From NCBI RefSeq assembly GCF_900747795.2, contig NC_041401.2:127523447-127587446 (forward strand): 64,000 nucleotides of DNA. Reading direction: 5' to 3'. This stretch comes from Erpetoichthys calabaricus (lineage: Eukaryota > Chordata > Cladistia > Polypteriformes > Polypteridae). Every line of letters begins with the position of its first letter. Positions within the stretch are counted from its first letter, which is position 1. The position numbers and the translations under genes were made by a program. Below are positions 10,273 through 21,471 of this stretch, piece by piece. Under the pieces are notes generated by a model. That model did not search any database. It saw only the letters and a list, made by a program, of their open reading frames with translations, and was not told the origin of the DNA.

Positions 10273-12863
10273 GTATGGAACCAGCAAGAATTCGATGCCG
10301 TAGCCCAAATATTGATTTCTGTTTGTTTGTTTTTTTCATCCGTCCGTTATTTTAACCTGCGTGATCCAGTCTTATTACTTAGCTCGCTTACATACACTCG
10401 ATCTGCACTCCAATTTCATGACATATAGTTACTGCGTTATCAGAAAGATGTAATTAATGATCCATCTATGTCAACTTTGGTCCTCCGGTAAAGGGTCTAG
10501 GGTGAATCGAAATCAGTCTGAGGTTGTAACAAACCCCCTATGGGACGCCATTCAACCTCAGTCGTACATTCTGAGTAGTTAAGTAAACACAGTGAAAGAG
10601 TTAAGAGGTGTTTAAATCTGACAACTGCATCTGGCTCTGATTTCTACCATTATATCTTGAAAAGTGCAGTTAATACAAATTTCCGTTAGAGACTCTTCCA
10701 TTTTTATGTACTTGTATTTATTTCTCTGTTCTCTTTGCAATTAGGTCTTTTTTAAAAACGTCTTAAATAAAAAAAAAAACGTTGTGTAAATAAATAGTTT
10801 ATTATTAGTTTATGGATTTTACTTGAAGAAAACAATATTCCATACAATCATGTCAAAATTAACAAACAAGAATTCAACCCTCGTCTGAGAGAAAGAGAGG
10901 AGAGACTACATGAGCAAATTTTTAAAAACAATGTTTAAACGGTTTTGCCATACTTTCAGATGTCAGCAACCTTTTATCAAGTCACAAATTCCACTGCATT
11001 TCTTGTAATAAATGGATATTTTAGTGAAAAAGTTGGGTGTTGCAACTTACAATTGCAATTTATTTAATTAATGTTTATTTTGTGCATATATCTACGAGGG
11101 CAACACAGGCCCACCATTAGAATCTGTTTAAATAGGACTAGGAAGGTTTTGGGCTGAATGACCAGCTCTCCTCAAAATGAATGTATTGTTCTAACGTTCA
11201 CTGTGCCGTATACGTTTTCCTCCGTGGTTCTCCAGTTTTCTTCCCACATCCCTAAAACCTGCAAATGGAGTTAATTTCGGACCCCAAATTGTGTCCGTGT
11301 GAGCGCGCCCTTGTATTGTTGCACCCTTGAAATCTCGAAACGGCTTATGACGGTTTGGTGTCATTATACTACCATAATTATCTAGTTAGACTGGTAAATG
11401 TTTAGAAACTATGCTTGGTTGCACGCTACTGAAGTGGGGGCCCTTTCAGTGTCCCTTTGACTCAATTATGACATCCACATGGTGCGAAGGACTGGAACCT
11501 GCGACCTGAATGGACGAAAGTCTGACACTGTATGTATGCTATACAAAGTAAAACTAAACCCTATCGTCCTTATATAGAACACATTTCACAAATTCACGTG
11601 GAACAGTTACTGTCGTTAGGGTCTTGTTTATCCCAATAACTATATATATCGAGCACACTTTTTTGTAGGCTACACTCTGCCAGTGCCTCCCACGTTAACG
11701 CTTTTTTCTCTCACATTTTCTGTTTTTAGGATCTGCTAATGCGCCTTGAAAGCGCACTATCCCACAATAACGTAGAAAATTCTGAAGAAATTGCAGAGAA
11801 CCGGGAATTCTCGGAACCACCCATGGAATTAAATCTTGAGGGCGACCAGGACAGTACTGAGGAACCACGTGCTTTCGGGCACCCCACAGACGAAGGCTTG
11901 GCCAGGCACTTTTCACTTAGGAATATCAACAGCTTCCGAATAGTGCCCAAGAACACAAAGAGGTACTCTGGGTGCTTTGGGATGAAAATCGAAAGGATCG
12001 GATCCTTAAGCAATCTTGGATGCAACAGCGGCTCACGGTTTGGTACGTCTTGACTTTTAACTTAACGAGCTTGCGCACATAAAAAAAATCTGATTCCCCT
12101 TGAGACAAACGACAAACACCGAGACTGTTAAACCTTAAGCTTTTCATCTGACACCTGATTTCTCTTTTAATCAAATACCTCCCACTAGCTAATATTTATT
12201 TAAATATTTCAGGCGGAAGAGCCAGAGTGTGTTACTCCATCATCGGCGCCCAATTATGTAGCGGCTCCTTTTTAATCAATTATTTATTATTACCAAGTTA
12301 TTATTTACTTTATAAATGTGACTAATCACAGTTCACGAACACTTTGATATAAAAATAACTTACTCCGTAACGCGCAGTAAATGCTCTGATTGCGATCCTT
12401 TTTAGTTAAAAGCTTGGTATGTGTTATACTCAGTATTTAGATGACTGCGCTTCATTAAACAGACAGTAAATGTCCAGAACAATCGGTGAAAGGTAACATA
12501 ACTTAATCGATTCCCAAACAGGGTACACTCTACTTCACTGTCTTCCGGTTTCTTTCTGAATCGTTAAGACTTAATGTTAGGTTAACTGGTCAGATTAACT
12601 ATCATACATGAGGTTTTTTTTTCTAACGGACTGGCAACCCATCCGGGACTTTTTCATCCTTTGAGCCCATGTTTTCTGCTGTAAATGGAAAAGCCGAGTC
12701 GAAAGATATAGGGCCTTTTTGTAAAGTGTATTACTCTTTTTCCACATCTTGATTAAAAAAAAAACAATAGCGAATCAAACTGTAACATTTGAGTACTGGA
12801 ACAAAGAAAGCTGGCCGCATGATCTAACAGACGTGTGCATTTGTGATGTAATCTGTTGTTTAT

Positions 12864-12919
<56 letters not shown>

Positions 12920-13455
12920 GCAAGGAACTTTGGGTTTGGTTTCAGAAATGTTTTGTTTACAGTCCTTTACTTTTCAAACGCTGATTCATTATTGGTTAAC
13001 AATGCACGTCAAATTCCTTAATGTCAGCATTAAATGTAAACTACAGTACACAAGAAATGCAGTACGAACCGGTAAGTACTTGAGGAGCACACTCAAGGTG
13101 ACACTAGGAGATCTGCAATCAAGGACAACCTTCGATTCTAACTGAAATTCTCCAGAATGTTAAATGGAAAATAGCACATTATTAAAACAGATTTCTGTAC
13201 TTTAATTGCGGATCTAGAAGAATAAAATGACTTTCCTGAATACTTTAATTTTGCATTACCAAGAATTATACATTATACAGAAATATACATCAACAAAATT
13301 TCGTTTTCTCTCGGACTATTTTTAACTGTGTTTTTGGCAAGTGGAAATAAGGCTTTGGTTATATGATGAATAAACATGGCGTCTTACTGATTCATTTCTG
13401 GATTAATTTTAATTTCTTATTCATGTCATATCCTTCAGGTTTGAAGAGGAGCTGA
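10153..13455 (+). CDS. nppb: B-type natriuretic peptide precursor (BNP)
   Basis: Exons 10153-10272, 11730-12042 and 13439-13455 join into 450 nt (149 residues plus stop), with introns in phase 0 and phase 1. Residues 1-24 form a signal peptide (MLLSSITT, then a run of leucines). An acidic prosegment follows and ends NTKR (residues 115-118). Cleavage there would release a 31-residue hormone starting YSGCFGMKIERIG, with the ring closed by Cys122-Cys138 and a tail ending GSRFGLKRS. The hormone is secreted from heart and acts on guanylyl-cyclase natriuretic receptors in vasodilation and salt excretion. It is called BNP because of its place between VNP and ANP, the SGCFG ring start and the ATTTA-rich 3' UTR typical of BNP mRNAs. 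The ring has Glu where nearly all family members have Asp. ATG 10153 is preferred over an upstream in-frame GTG. Confidence 0.9.
10805..10915 (-). mobile_element. Short L1-type 3'-end relic in BNP intron 1
   Basis: aatattccatacaatcatgtc...aaccctcgtctgagagaaagagag resembles the L1 3' UTR seen at 17.97-18.05 kb on the same strand. Short and diverged. Confidence 0.35.
11140..11335 (+). repeat. Old SINE/LINE-tail relic in BNP intron 1
   Basis: The stretch ttttcctccgtggttctcc...cttcccacatccctaaaacctgcaaa...aattgtgtccgtgtgagcg is a diverged copy of the SINE body that is well preserved at 34.4-34.5 kb. The ends are not clear. Confidence 0.45.
11730..12042 (+). CDS. nppb: BNP exon 2 (prosegment and ring)
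   Basis: Acceptor ttctgtttttag; donor G|gtacgt, phase 1. It is open for 104 codons, starts DLLMRLESAL and ends with the ring CFGMKIERIGSLSNLGC plus NSGSRF. Confidence 0.92.
12628..12700 (+). repeat. SINE tail fragment in BNP intron 2
   Basis: acggactggcaacccatccgggac...catcctttgagcccatg matches the 'actggcrtcccatccagggattgttcctgc' tail type seen at 33.99 kb. Too short to set borders. Confidence 0.35.
12867..12917. repeat. (TA)n microsatellite
   Basis: About 25 perfect TA units in BNP intron 2. Confidence 0.97.
12960..13103 (-). mobile_element. Partial LTR relic in BNP intron 2 (BEL-type family)
   Basis: The stretch from aacgctgattcatt to ggaaccggtaagtacttgaggagcacactcaaggtgaca-like sequence closely matches the last ~135 bp (+ strand) of the LTR at 28709-29239. 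No internal element sequence accompanies it. It is a fossil fragment, probably from a solo LTR. Confidence 0.7.
13439..13455 (+). CDS. nppb: BNP exon 3 (C-terminal tail)
   Basis: Acceptor atatccttcag, then GT TTG AAG AGG AGC TGA, giving G-LKRS-stop after the phase-1 junction. Confidence 0.82.
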
Positions 13456-13504
13456 GAGCTTTCACCAGACAAATATACCAATTGAATTTCGAAGAGAAGA
13501 ATTA

Positions 13505-13593
13505 ATTTATTTCACTAACTTCAAGTTAATGTTTATATTTTTGGCCTTTATTTATTTATTTATTTATTATTTATTTATTTAAATGTATTTATT
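13505..13593 (+). promoter_or_regulatory. nppb: AU-rich element in BNP 3' UTR
   Basis: Nine ATTTA pentamers lie between 13505 and 13591, seven of them overlapping or nearly so in 13550-13581. Such clusters bind ARE-binding proteins and make mRNAs short-lived. Repeated ATTTA is a hallmark of BNP 3' UTRs in mammals and supports the BNP call. Confidence 0.85.
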
Positions 13594-13614
13594 CATGGAT
13601 GTAATGCAATTTAA

Positions 13615-13620
13615 AATAAA
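13615..13620 (+). terminator. nppb: BNP polyadenylation signal
   Basis: AATAAA 160 nt after the BNP stop, just downstream of the ATTTA cluster. Confidence 0.8.
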
Positions 13621-16276
13621 GTATATTTCACATTACTGTTTACTATTTTTTAATAACACTGACAATAATATCAATTGATCAAAGTCATTTATTAGCAGTT
13701 CTATATTAGCTGGACAGTTCAAGAAAAAAAACATTGATTTTAGAAATCAAAGTGTTCAAAATGAAAGCATGTCTTTGCTTCTGTTACTTTCAAATTGAGA
13801 ATCCAAAGGTATTCAGGTTAACGTTCCTTGCACTGTATTCTCCTAATGATGACTAGAAACTTATTCTTCTACTGTTTCTGAGCTGGCCTAATTATAACTA
13901 TCAAATGTTACAGCACTTCCAAAGCTTTGTCTGCATTAAACAGGTCCATAGGAGTTGGAAAAAGTGTCCACTTCAACATGTCACTATCAAAATTGGCATG
14001 TTTTTCTACATTGCCCATGTCATATGCCTATTTTAGAATTCTCCTTTTTGATAAATAAAGATGGACCTATGTTCCCTTGATGTCATTGGATTTGGTAAGA
14101 TGTAAACACTACAATCCCACCCTAGGCCTCCTTAAACGTTTTAGGGTAAGGAAAACTTGTCTAAAATGTAGAGCACTTAGCTAAAGGGCCCCTAAACTGA
14201 AAAATATTTTACATATATGTAAAGTCTGATTAGTGACAGTCTTTAAATAAAATTTTAAGACACATTATTGCTGCATAGTCTGTACCTGTTAGAGCCATTA
14301 GTAAGACTGTTCATACTGTGTGTTCATAACTGCAGGAAACAATGTTACCAAATGTCACTTTTCCCTTTTTTCTCCATGATGTCCTCTAGTAGTGCTTTGT
14401 GTCACTACAATTTTGATGAGGATAACCCTCTCCTGGCATTGAAACGAGACCTTGAAATGAATAAGTAACAGTGTTATCATTTACATTTTTTAGAGAATGA
14501 TGCATACTTCAAATCAAGGACACTGGCCATTTACTTGTTATTTTAAAGAGCGTTAGAAAACTATAAACATTATGAATACATAATACATGTCCATGTCCAT
14601 ACAGGACATGTCCACACTTCTTCCATTTCAGGCAGCATCAGACACATGACAGGAACTATAGCAGAGTGGGGCACCAGTAGAGCATTGGGCATGGGCATAT
14701 GTTTTGGAATGTAAGAGAAAAATCAGACTACTTGGAGAAAACAAACTTGTAAAGAATTTGATATTTTTACACATACAGTATCAAGACTACTATTTGAGCC
14801 TATAGGACCCTGAAGTTCTGAGGTAGTACTTTTAAACAGCTGCACCATGTATCTCCTGAGAATTACAAATATTCAGAGTACAGTACACTTGAAATGCATG
14901 GTGCTATTTTTTAACTTAAATGTTGTTTTAATTATATTAGTGAATATGCAGAGTGTTATGTTCACAATATTAGGGCAAGCTGAATCATCCACAATTTAAA
15001 ATTTTATAATAAAGCTTTTATACATAAAAATCAAGTGCTTTGATTTCCATGGTATACATTCACTAACATTGATGAATTCATGAAAATAACACAAATTAAT
15101 TCCTTTTGTTACAAACACATATAAACTTGTAAATATGTAATTAATGTTAGGTATAAACTAAAAGAGAGTCAAGAGGGCTGGCTTATGGCAAGACAATAAC
15201 ACATTATGAAAAGAAAGAATTTATTGACAAAAAATAATGAACAACAGAAGCAGGGTAAAGGAACAATATACAAAGTGGCAGGAATGGATCCCAAGTCCAC
15301 ACGACCCTGCACCTGACAAGACTTTATACCCTCTCCCACAACCCTAACACCAGCCATAACCAACCTGCAAGCATGTCAGAAACAGTGCATTATTCATCAA
15401 AATGCCAATGCTTATTTGCACTTATGACATGAAACACAATCCAATAACTTCAATACACTAGCTGAGCAGATACCACATACTACATAAATTACACAATGAT
15501 TTCTGTTGGGATAATCTTTACTTGAAGAACTGGGAACTGAGGGATACATAATGGCCTATACATGATTTGCATTTAATAATAAAACACACAGTAAAACCCA
15601 AAAGCTAAATTGGGTAATCTTCCTTCTTTACAAGTTATAACAAAAGTCACAGGAGTTTGTTCAAAATGAGACTGTCCCCACTAAAACTGAATGAAAGGTG
15701 CAGTGCTGGATTTTAAACTGAATGTGCCCTAAACATCCAGTGCTACAGCCAGCAATGAGCTATAAACAATAACAATTTGGATAGTGTGGAAATCAAGAAT
15801 AAGAAATGTAATAATGCTAATATAATGATCGTTTGTAAAGCCCATTTCACTACTAGGAATGCAATGCTTGCAAACATAAACTGGAATTTATTTTGAACAA
15901 TTCCTGGTGGTCAGTACATTACAAACAAGATTGAAGAAATGTAATTTGAAATTGTTTGTAAGTTTTATCCAGTTACATTAGTACTAAGTTTAAATGTGAA
16001 CAGGATTATTTGTGTTTTTTTTACACTACTGAAGGGGAGTCTCTGTTGCATCTTGAAAAATAAAACACATGGAAAAAGAAAATGTATTATAAGTTTTAAA
16101 AATATGCTTGGTAAAGTTCATGTCCATAAATTGTAGTGGTCCAAGAATACTCCCTCTTTTGGCATTTCTGAGGTGGTTTTGGTATGTAATTTGAAGTCTA
16201 TAAAAGGTCTGAAAAAATGCTAAAGCAAAGAAAACTTTTAAATTATTTAAAATTATAATTTAGGTATATAAATTTA
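13621..16276. other. Intergenic, nothing recognised
   Basis: AT-rich sequence with only short incidental ORFs. No exon of a known gene and no well-preserved repeat was found on either strand. Confidence 0.5.
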
Positions 16277-16640
16277 CTAGCTGTGTAAGCCCATGGTGTA
16301 AAACTCCCGGGCTCCTAGAAAGCATGGACTCCGGCACTTCAATCAATCAATCATATCGGTTGTGCATTAGTGGCTAAGCGAGGTTCTCTTTCCTTGGTGG
16401 TTTCATTTTGCCGACGTGCTTGCCTCCATTGTCTACCAGTGGCCAAGCAAGTTTCTCTCTCTTCAGAGGTTTCATTTTGCCTATGTGCTCACTTTGTTTG
16501 TGTATCAGCAACTAAAAGAGCTTGTCTTTTCTTGGTGCTTTCACTTTGGCAACACAGTCGCTTTCTTTGAGCTTCATGCTGCAGCCTCGCACTACCAGGA
16601 TGGACAGACAGACACACACACTTCAAAGTGTAGACGTTTA
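16277..16640 (-). mobile_element. Helitron-like element, 3' end clear, 5' end not resolved
   Basis: Read on the - strand, the left edge ends with AGCCC...GGGCT, a short hairpin, then tacacag and CTAG followed by T. This is the Helitron 3' signature (hairpin, then CTRR, insertion at A|T). The right edge abuts the next Helitron at 16641 and may be truncated. The body contains a 69-bp tandem repeat. No Rep/helicase coding is seen, so it is non-autonomous. Confidence 0.55.
16369..16575. repeat. Three tandem copies of a 69-bp unit
   Basis: Units begin at 16369, 16438 and 16507 (agtggctaagcg, agtggccaagca, agcaactaaaag), each with tttcattttgcc or a variant about 40 bp in. The + strand frame through it is open with a 23-residue period, which follows from the unit length and is not evidence of a protein. 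Confidence 0.8.
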
Positions 16641-16730
16641 TCTAAATATATAAAATCCCTATGTGCGTCCAGGTGTCCGTGTGTGGGTGTCTTCTGATGA
16701 AGTGCGCATGCGCGGGGCACGGTGCGACGC

Positions 16731-17115
16731 GCGATATTACTGTCAGGGAAAGTTAGAGGCGTTTTACGGAAATACAAACCAGTATTACTGCGAGAGCAAA
16801 TTAAAGGTACACAATACAGTGACGCTTATTACAGCCACATACAAGCCAGTATTACTGTCAGAGGAGATTAAAGGCATATTACCGACACGCACGCCTGTAT
16901 TACCGCCAGAGAAAATTAAAGGTATATTACGGACGTACAAGCCAGCGGACGTACAAGACGGTATCCTTCAATAAGGGCGCGCACAAAAAGGCGAGCCCTT
17001 ATTCACTGCGCTCAATTGAGATCGCCCTTTTGAAGCTCGCCTTTTTGTGCGCGCCCTTATTGAATAGAGCCGTACAAGACAGTATTACTGTCACAGAAAA
17101 TTAAAGACACACAAT
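16731..17115. repeat. Degenerate minisatellite inside the Helitron
   Basis: At least five units of roughly 48-65 bp sharing 'agtattactgtcagagaaa' and 'attaaaggtatattac..acgtacaagcc' follow one another. The last unit lies beyond the palindrome at 16967-17064. Confidence 0.7.
16967..17064. repeat. 98-bp palindromic insert (30-bp perfect arms)
   Basis: The left arm ttcaataagggcgcgcacaa, extending through aaaggcgagc, has an exact inverted copy at the right (gctcgcctttttgtgcgcgc, extending through ccttattgaa). The arms enclose a loop of about 38 bp, which itself holds caattg. It interrupts the minisatellite of the Helitron, so it is probably a small foldback/MITE inserted there. Confidence 0.85.
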
Positions 17116-17433
17116 ACACGGCGGCAGCCCAAGAAGAATGGTCAGCTCAGCAAGTAAACATCAACAAAAGAAAGGCTGAAAGAAAGAAAAATACGACCAA
17201 CAAAAAGAATGAGATCAAAGTCCCTTGCCATTTAATATAGACTGTTCCTACTAATGTTTATGCACTACTGTTCTAGCGCCCGTTATTGTAACGGGCTAAA
17301 TGACTAGTATATAAGATAATTTTTAGCCCGAGAATGTAATCAATGTATGTTCTCCATTTTTATGAAATTTCTATTTGTATTGGCTCTTTTGCAAATTTAT
17401 GGTAAATTTTGCAAAGTACCAATTATGTAATAA

Positions 17434-17945
17434 TGTAGCAGCCCTTGGTTTCAAAGGAATCGACACGCAGAGAGTCTCAGACTGGTGCGTTTATCTTTAT
17501 TTATGTCTCAAACAGTGGATCTTTATCCATCCATCCATCCATTTTCCAACCCGCTGAATCCGAACACAGGGTCACGGGGGTCTGCTGGAGCCAATCCCAG
17601 CCAACACAGGAACCAATCCCGGGCAGGGTGCCAACCCACCACAGGACACACACAAACACACCCACACACACACTAGGGCCAATTTAGAATCGCCAATCCA
17701 CCTAACCTGCATGTCTTTGGACTGTGGGAGGAAACCAGAGTGCCCGGAGGAAACCCACGCAGACACGGGGAGAACATGCAAACTCCATGTAGGGAGGACC
17801 CGGGAAGCGAACCCAGGTCCCCAGGTCTCCCAATTGCGAGGCAGCAGCGCTACCCACTGCGCCACCGTGCCGCCCGTGGCTCTTTATTGTAGTCGTTATA
17901 TCATCACGAGCACCGTGAAAACTATAAACAAAAATATAAATGTAA
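17434..17945 (-). mobile_element. LTR copy of the BEL/Pao fossil, interrupted by a SINE
   Basis: TGTAGCAGCCCTTGG onward matches the LTR at 28709 almost base for base up to about 17945, except for a SINE at 17527-17875. It then ends at the poly(A) side of an L1 insertion. In the element's own direction (- strand) this is the 3' LTR. The remainder is not seen on the far side of the L1. Confidence 0.75.
17527..17875 (-). mobile_element. Full-length tRNA-derived SINE with target-site duplication
   Basis: Read on the - strand, it begins ggcggcacggtggcgcagtgg, the tRNA-like head with A-box, and ends with (ggat)n. It is flanked by gtgg(a/c)tctttat on both sides (17515-17526 and 17876-17887). It is the same family as the copies at 34.3 and 63.4 kb, and it sits inside the LTR. 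Confidence 0.9.
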
Positions 17946-20900
17946 ATTTTTTTATTTTTTTTACTAATGTTATTGTAATCATTCCGTACAAATAGATCAA
18001 TTTTTACAAAAAATAGGATTGAAAACAAATCATACCCCACCCCTGAGAAGGAGAGCATGGCCAAAGGAGTAATACTTAAGGCTTGTAAACATGCCTAAAT
18101 TATTGACTTTAATAGGGCAAAAAAGATAAATGGAGAAGGAAAAGAAATGCGGAAATAATTATTTCTTCTTATTCTAAAATATTATTGATTAGATCCTGCC
18201 AGGTTTTGAAAAAATTCTGTACAGATCCTCTAACTGAGAATTTGATTTTTTCCAATTTCAAATAACATAAAACATCGGTTTCCCACTGACTTATTAGAGG
18301 AGAGTTAGGATTCTTCCAATTTAACAAATTCAGTCTGGGTGCCAAAAGTGTAGTGAATGCAATCACAGTTTGCTTGTCATTCTCCACTTCAAATCCATCT
18401 GGAAGAACACCAAATACAGCTATTAATGGGTTAGGAGGGATTGTGACCCCAAGGCTGTCTGAAAGGCACTTAAAAATTTTGCTCCAAAATGATGTTAATT
18501 TGGTGCAGGCCCAAAACATGTGACCCAGTGAGGCAGGAGCTTGGTTGCCACGTTCGCAGGTTGGATCTTGTCCTGGAAACATTTTGGACAGTTTTAAGCA
18601 AGACAGATGAGCTCGATATATAATTTTGAGTTGAATAATTCTATGCTTTGCGTATATGGAGCTCGAGTGAATTCTCTGCATTGCTACCTTCCACTCCTTT
18701 TCTGATATATTAATTAAGAGATCTTTTCCCATTGTCCTCTTGGATCTTTGAAAGGAAGGGACTCTAATAAAAATTTATATATTGCAGAAATGGTGTTTAA
18801 GTCCTCGAAATTGAGCAGTATTTTTTCCAGCATGGTGGAGGGTATGAGATGAGGAAAATCGGGCAGGTTCTGTTTAACAAAGTTTCTAATTTGAAGATAG
18901 CGAAAGAAATGTGTAGCTGGGAGGTTAAATTTGGAATGTAATTGTTCAAAGGATGCAAAGATATTGTCTATATAAAGATCTCTGAGCAATTTAATCCCAA
19001 ATCTTTTCCAGATATTAGAAACGAGATATGTTTGCGAGGGTTGAAAGAGGTGGTCCTCCTGCAGAGGTGCCATAGATAAAAGATTTTCCATCTTAAATTG
19101 CTTTCTAAATTGGTTCCATGTTCTGAGTGAGTGAAGCACAATTGGGTTATTAGTATATTTGCAATAACTTGAATTTATTGGAGCGCAGAGCAGGGAATAT
19201 AAAGAAGTGGTGCAGGATTTTTCTTCTATTGCGGACCAAGCCTGTGTATGTTCATTTATTTGTGTCCAGGTTTTTATGGCTTGTATGTTTGCTGCCCAGT
19301 AATAAAACTGAAAATTAGGTAGAGCCATGCCACCTTCTGCCTGAGGTCTTTGTAGGGTCGCTCTTCGGATACATGAATGTTTTGAGTTCCAAATAAATGA
19401 GGTTATGGTTGAATCTAATTGCTTAAAAAATGATTTATTGATATATATTGGAATGTTTTGAAATAAAAAAGAAGCTTAGGAAGGATATTCATCTTAACAA
19501 CGTTAATTCTTCCGGCTAGAGTGAGATGAAGGGTTGACCATCTATTCAAGTCTTGCTTAATTTTTTCCATACAGATGGTGAAATTTTGTTGATAAAGAGC
19601 TTTATGTTTACTTGTGATATTTACCCCTAGGTATTTAAACTGATCTGCTGTGGTAAAAGGTAGGGTGTCCAATCTGATATTATATGCTTGTGAATTCACT
19701 GGAAAGAGTATACTTTTATTCAAATTAATTCTGAGACCAGAGATCTTTTGAAATTCTGTAAGTGCTGTTAAAACTGCAGGCACAGTGTTTTCTGGGTCTG
19801 ATATATATAAAACCATATCATCTGCATATAGAGAAATTTTCTGTTCCAGTCCTTCTCTGATAATCCCCTTTATCTGATAAGAATTTCGACAGTGGACCGC
19901 CAGTGGTTCAATGGCGATTGCAAACAGCAGTGGTGACAAGGGGCATCCTTGTCTGGTGCCACGTTCTAGTTTAAAGTAGTCTGAACAAATGTTGTTAATA
20001 CAAACTGAAGCTTCTGGACTGGTGTACAGTAGTTTGATCCATGCACAAATATTCGGGCCAAACCCAAATTTCTCCAATGTAGTGAAAGGTAGTTCCATTC
20101 AATCATATCAAATGCTTTTTTTGCATCCAATGATAATAATATCTCTGGGGTGTTTGACTTTGCTGCTGAATATATTACAATAAACAGGCGTCGAAGATTG
20201 GAAGATAAGTGTCGGCCTTTAATAAATCCAGTTTGATCCTCTGATATTACCGAATGCAGCACTTTCTCCATCCTTCTAGCTATAATTTTTGAGAGTATCT
20301 TAACATCATTACTCAGAAGTGAAATTGGTCTGTATGATGCACATTGTAACAAGTCCTTATTTTGTTTAGGAAAGACGGTGGTTAATGCTTGATGAAAAGT
20401 GTGAGGTAGAATTTGATTGTTTCTAGCTTCTGTAAATGTTGCCAATAAGAGGGGAGCTAGCTGAGTGGAGAACTTCTTATAAAATTCTACTGGGTAGCCA
20501 TCAGGGCCTGCTGATTTCCCGCCTTGAAGTGACTTTATAGCATCTTGTAGTTCTGATAGGGTCAGAGGTTTATCCAGTTCCTCAGCACTAAAAGTATCTA
20601 TTTGTGGTATCTGTAATGTATCCAGAAATGCATTAGATTGTGTGTTGTCTTCTTTAAACTCAGTAGAATATAAGGTTTTATAGTAGTCTCTAAATGTGTG
20701 CATTATATTTTTTTGGTCAATGATTTCATCTCCATTCGTGTTGGTGATTACTGGGATTGCATTGCGAACTTCTTGCTTGTGGATTTGTTGAGCTGAAAGC
20801 TTATTAGCTTTCTCTCCGTGTTCATAGTAATGATGTCTTGATTTATAAATAAGTTGTTCAGATTCTTTAGTTGTCAAGATGTAGAGTTCTGTATGCAGAG

Positions 20901-21471
20901 CCTGCCTTTTCCTATGAAGAGCCTCACTTGGATGCCTGGCTTGTTCTTCATCTATTTTAGTAATTTCACTTCTTAGCTCTGACACTTTCTTGGTTTCTAA
21001 TTTATTTCTGTGGGAAAGATATGAAATTATCTGTCCTCTTAAGAAGGTCTTTAGAGTTTCCCAGAGTGTTCCTGCAGAAACCTCTGAGGGTGTGTTTGTC
21101 TCTAGGAAGAAGCTGATTTGTTTGGATATAAATTCTGTACAGTTCTCATCTGCTAATAGAAGTGGGTTAAGATGCCATCTGCGAGGTGAGAGTGAAGGGC
21201 ATAATGATTTTAGCTCCAAGACTAGAGGTGCATGGTTGGAGATAACAATTTTGACGTATTTGCAAGATTTAATCATAGGCAAGAAATTATTATCTATAAA
21301 GAAATAATCAATTCTTGAGTAGCTATGATGCACTGGTGAGTAGAACGAATATTTTCTTGAGATTGGGTTTAGAAGAGAGAGGCTTATACTACTGAAGACT
21401 GTAGTACTCCAGTCACACCTCAAAACACAGACATTCAAACTAAACAAATTGTTGTGCTTTAAATTAACTAA

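Larger units (their letters stand above)
16641..17307 (+). mobile_element. Non-autonomous Helitron
   Basis: It starts TCTAAATATATAAAATCC after a host A and ends with hairpin gcccgtta-ttg-taacgggc, seven bases, then CTAG and a host T. Both ends fit Helitrons. There is no coding sequence. The body is a run of degenerate tandem units (gtattactgtcagag...aaattaaaggta) interrupted by a 98-bp palindrome. Confidence 0.75.

Noticed and set aside
16370-16570. Protein with 23-residue repeats
   Set aside because: The period is exactly the 69-bp DNA repeat of a non-coding Helitron; no start context, no flanking exon signals.
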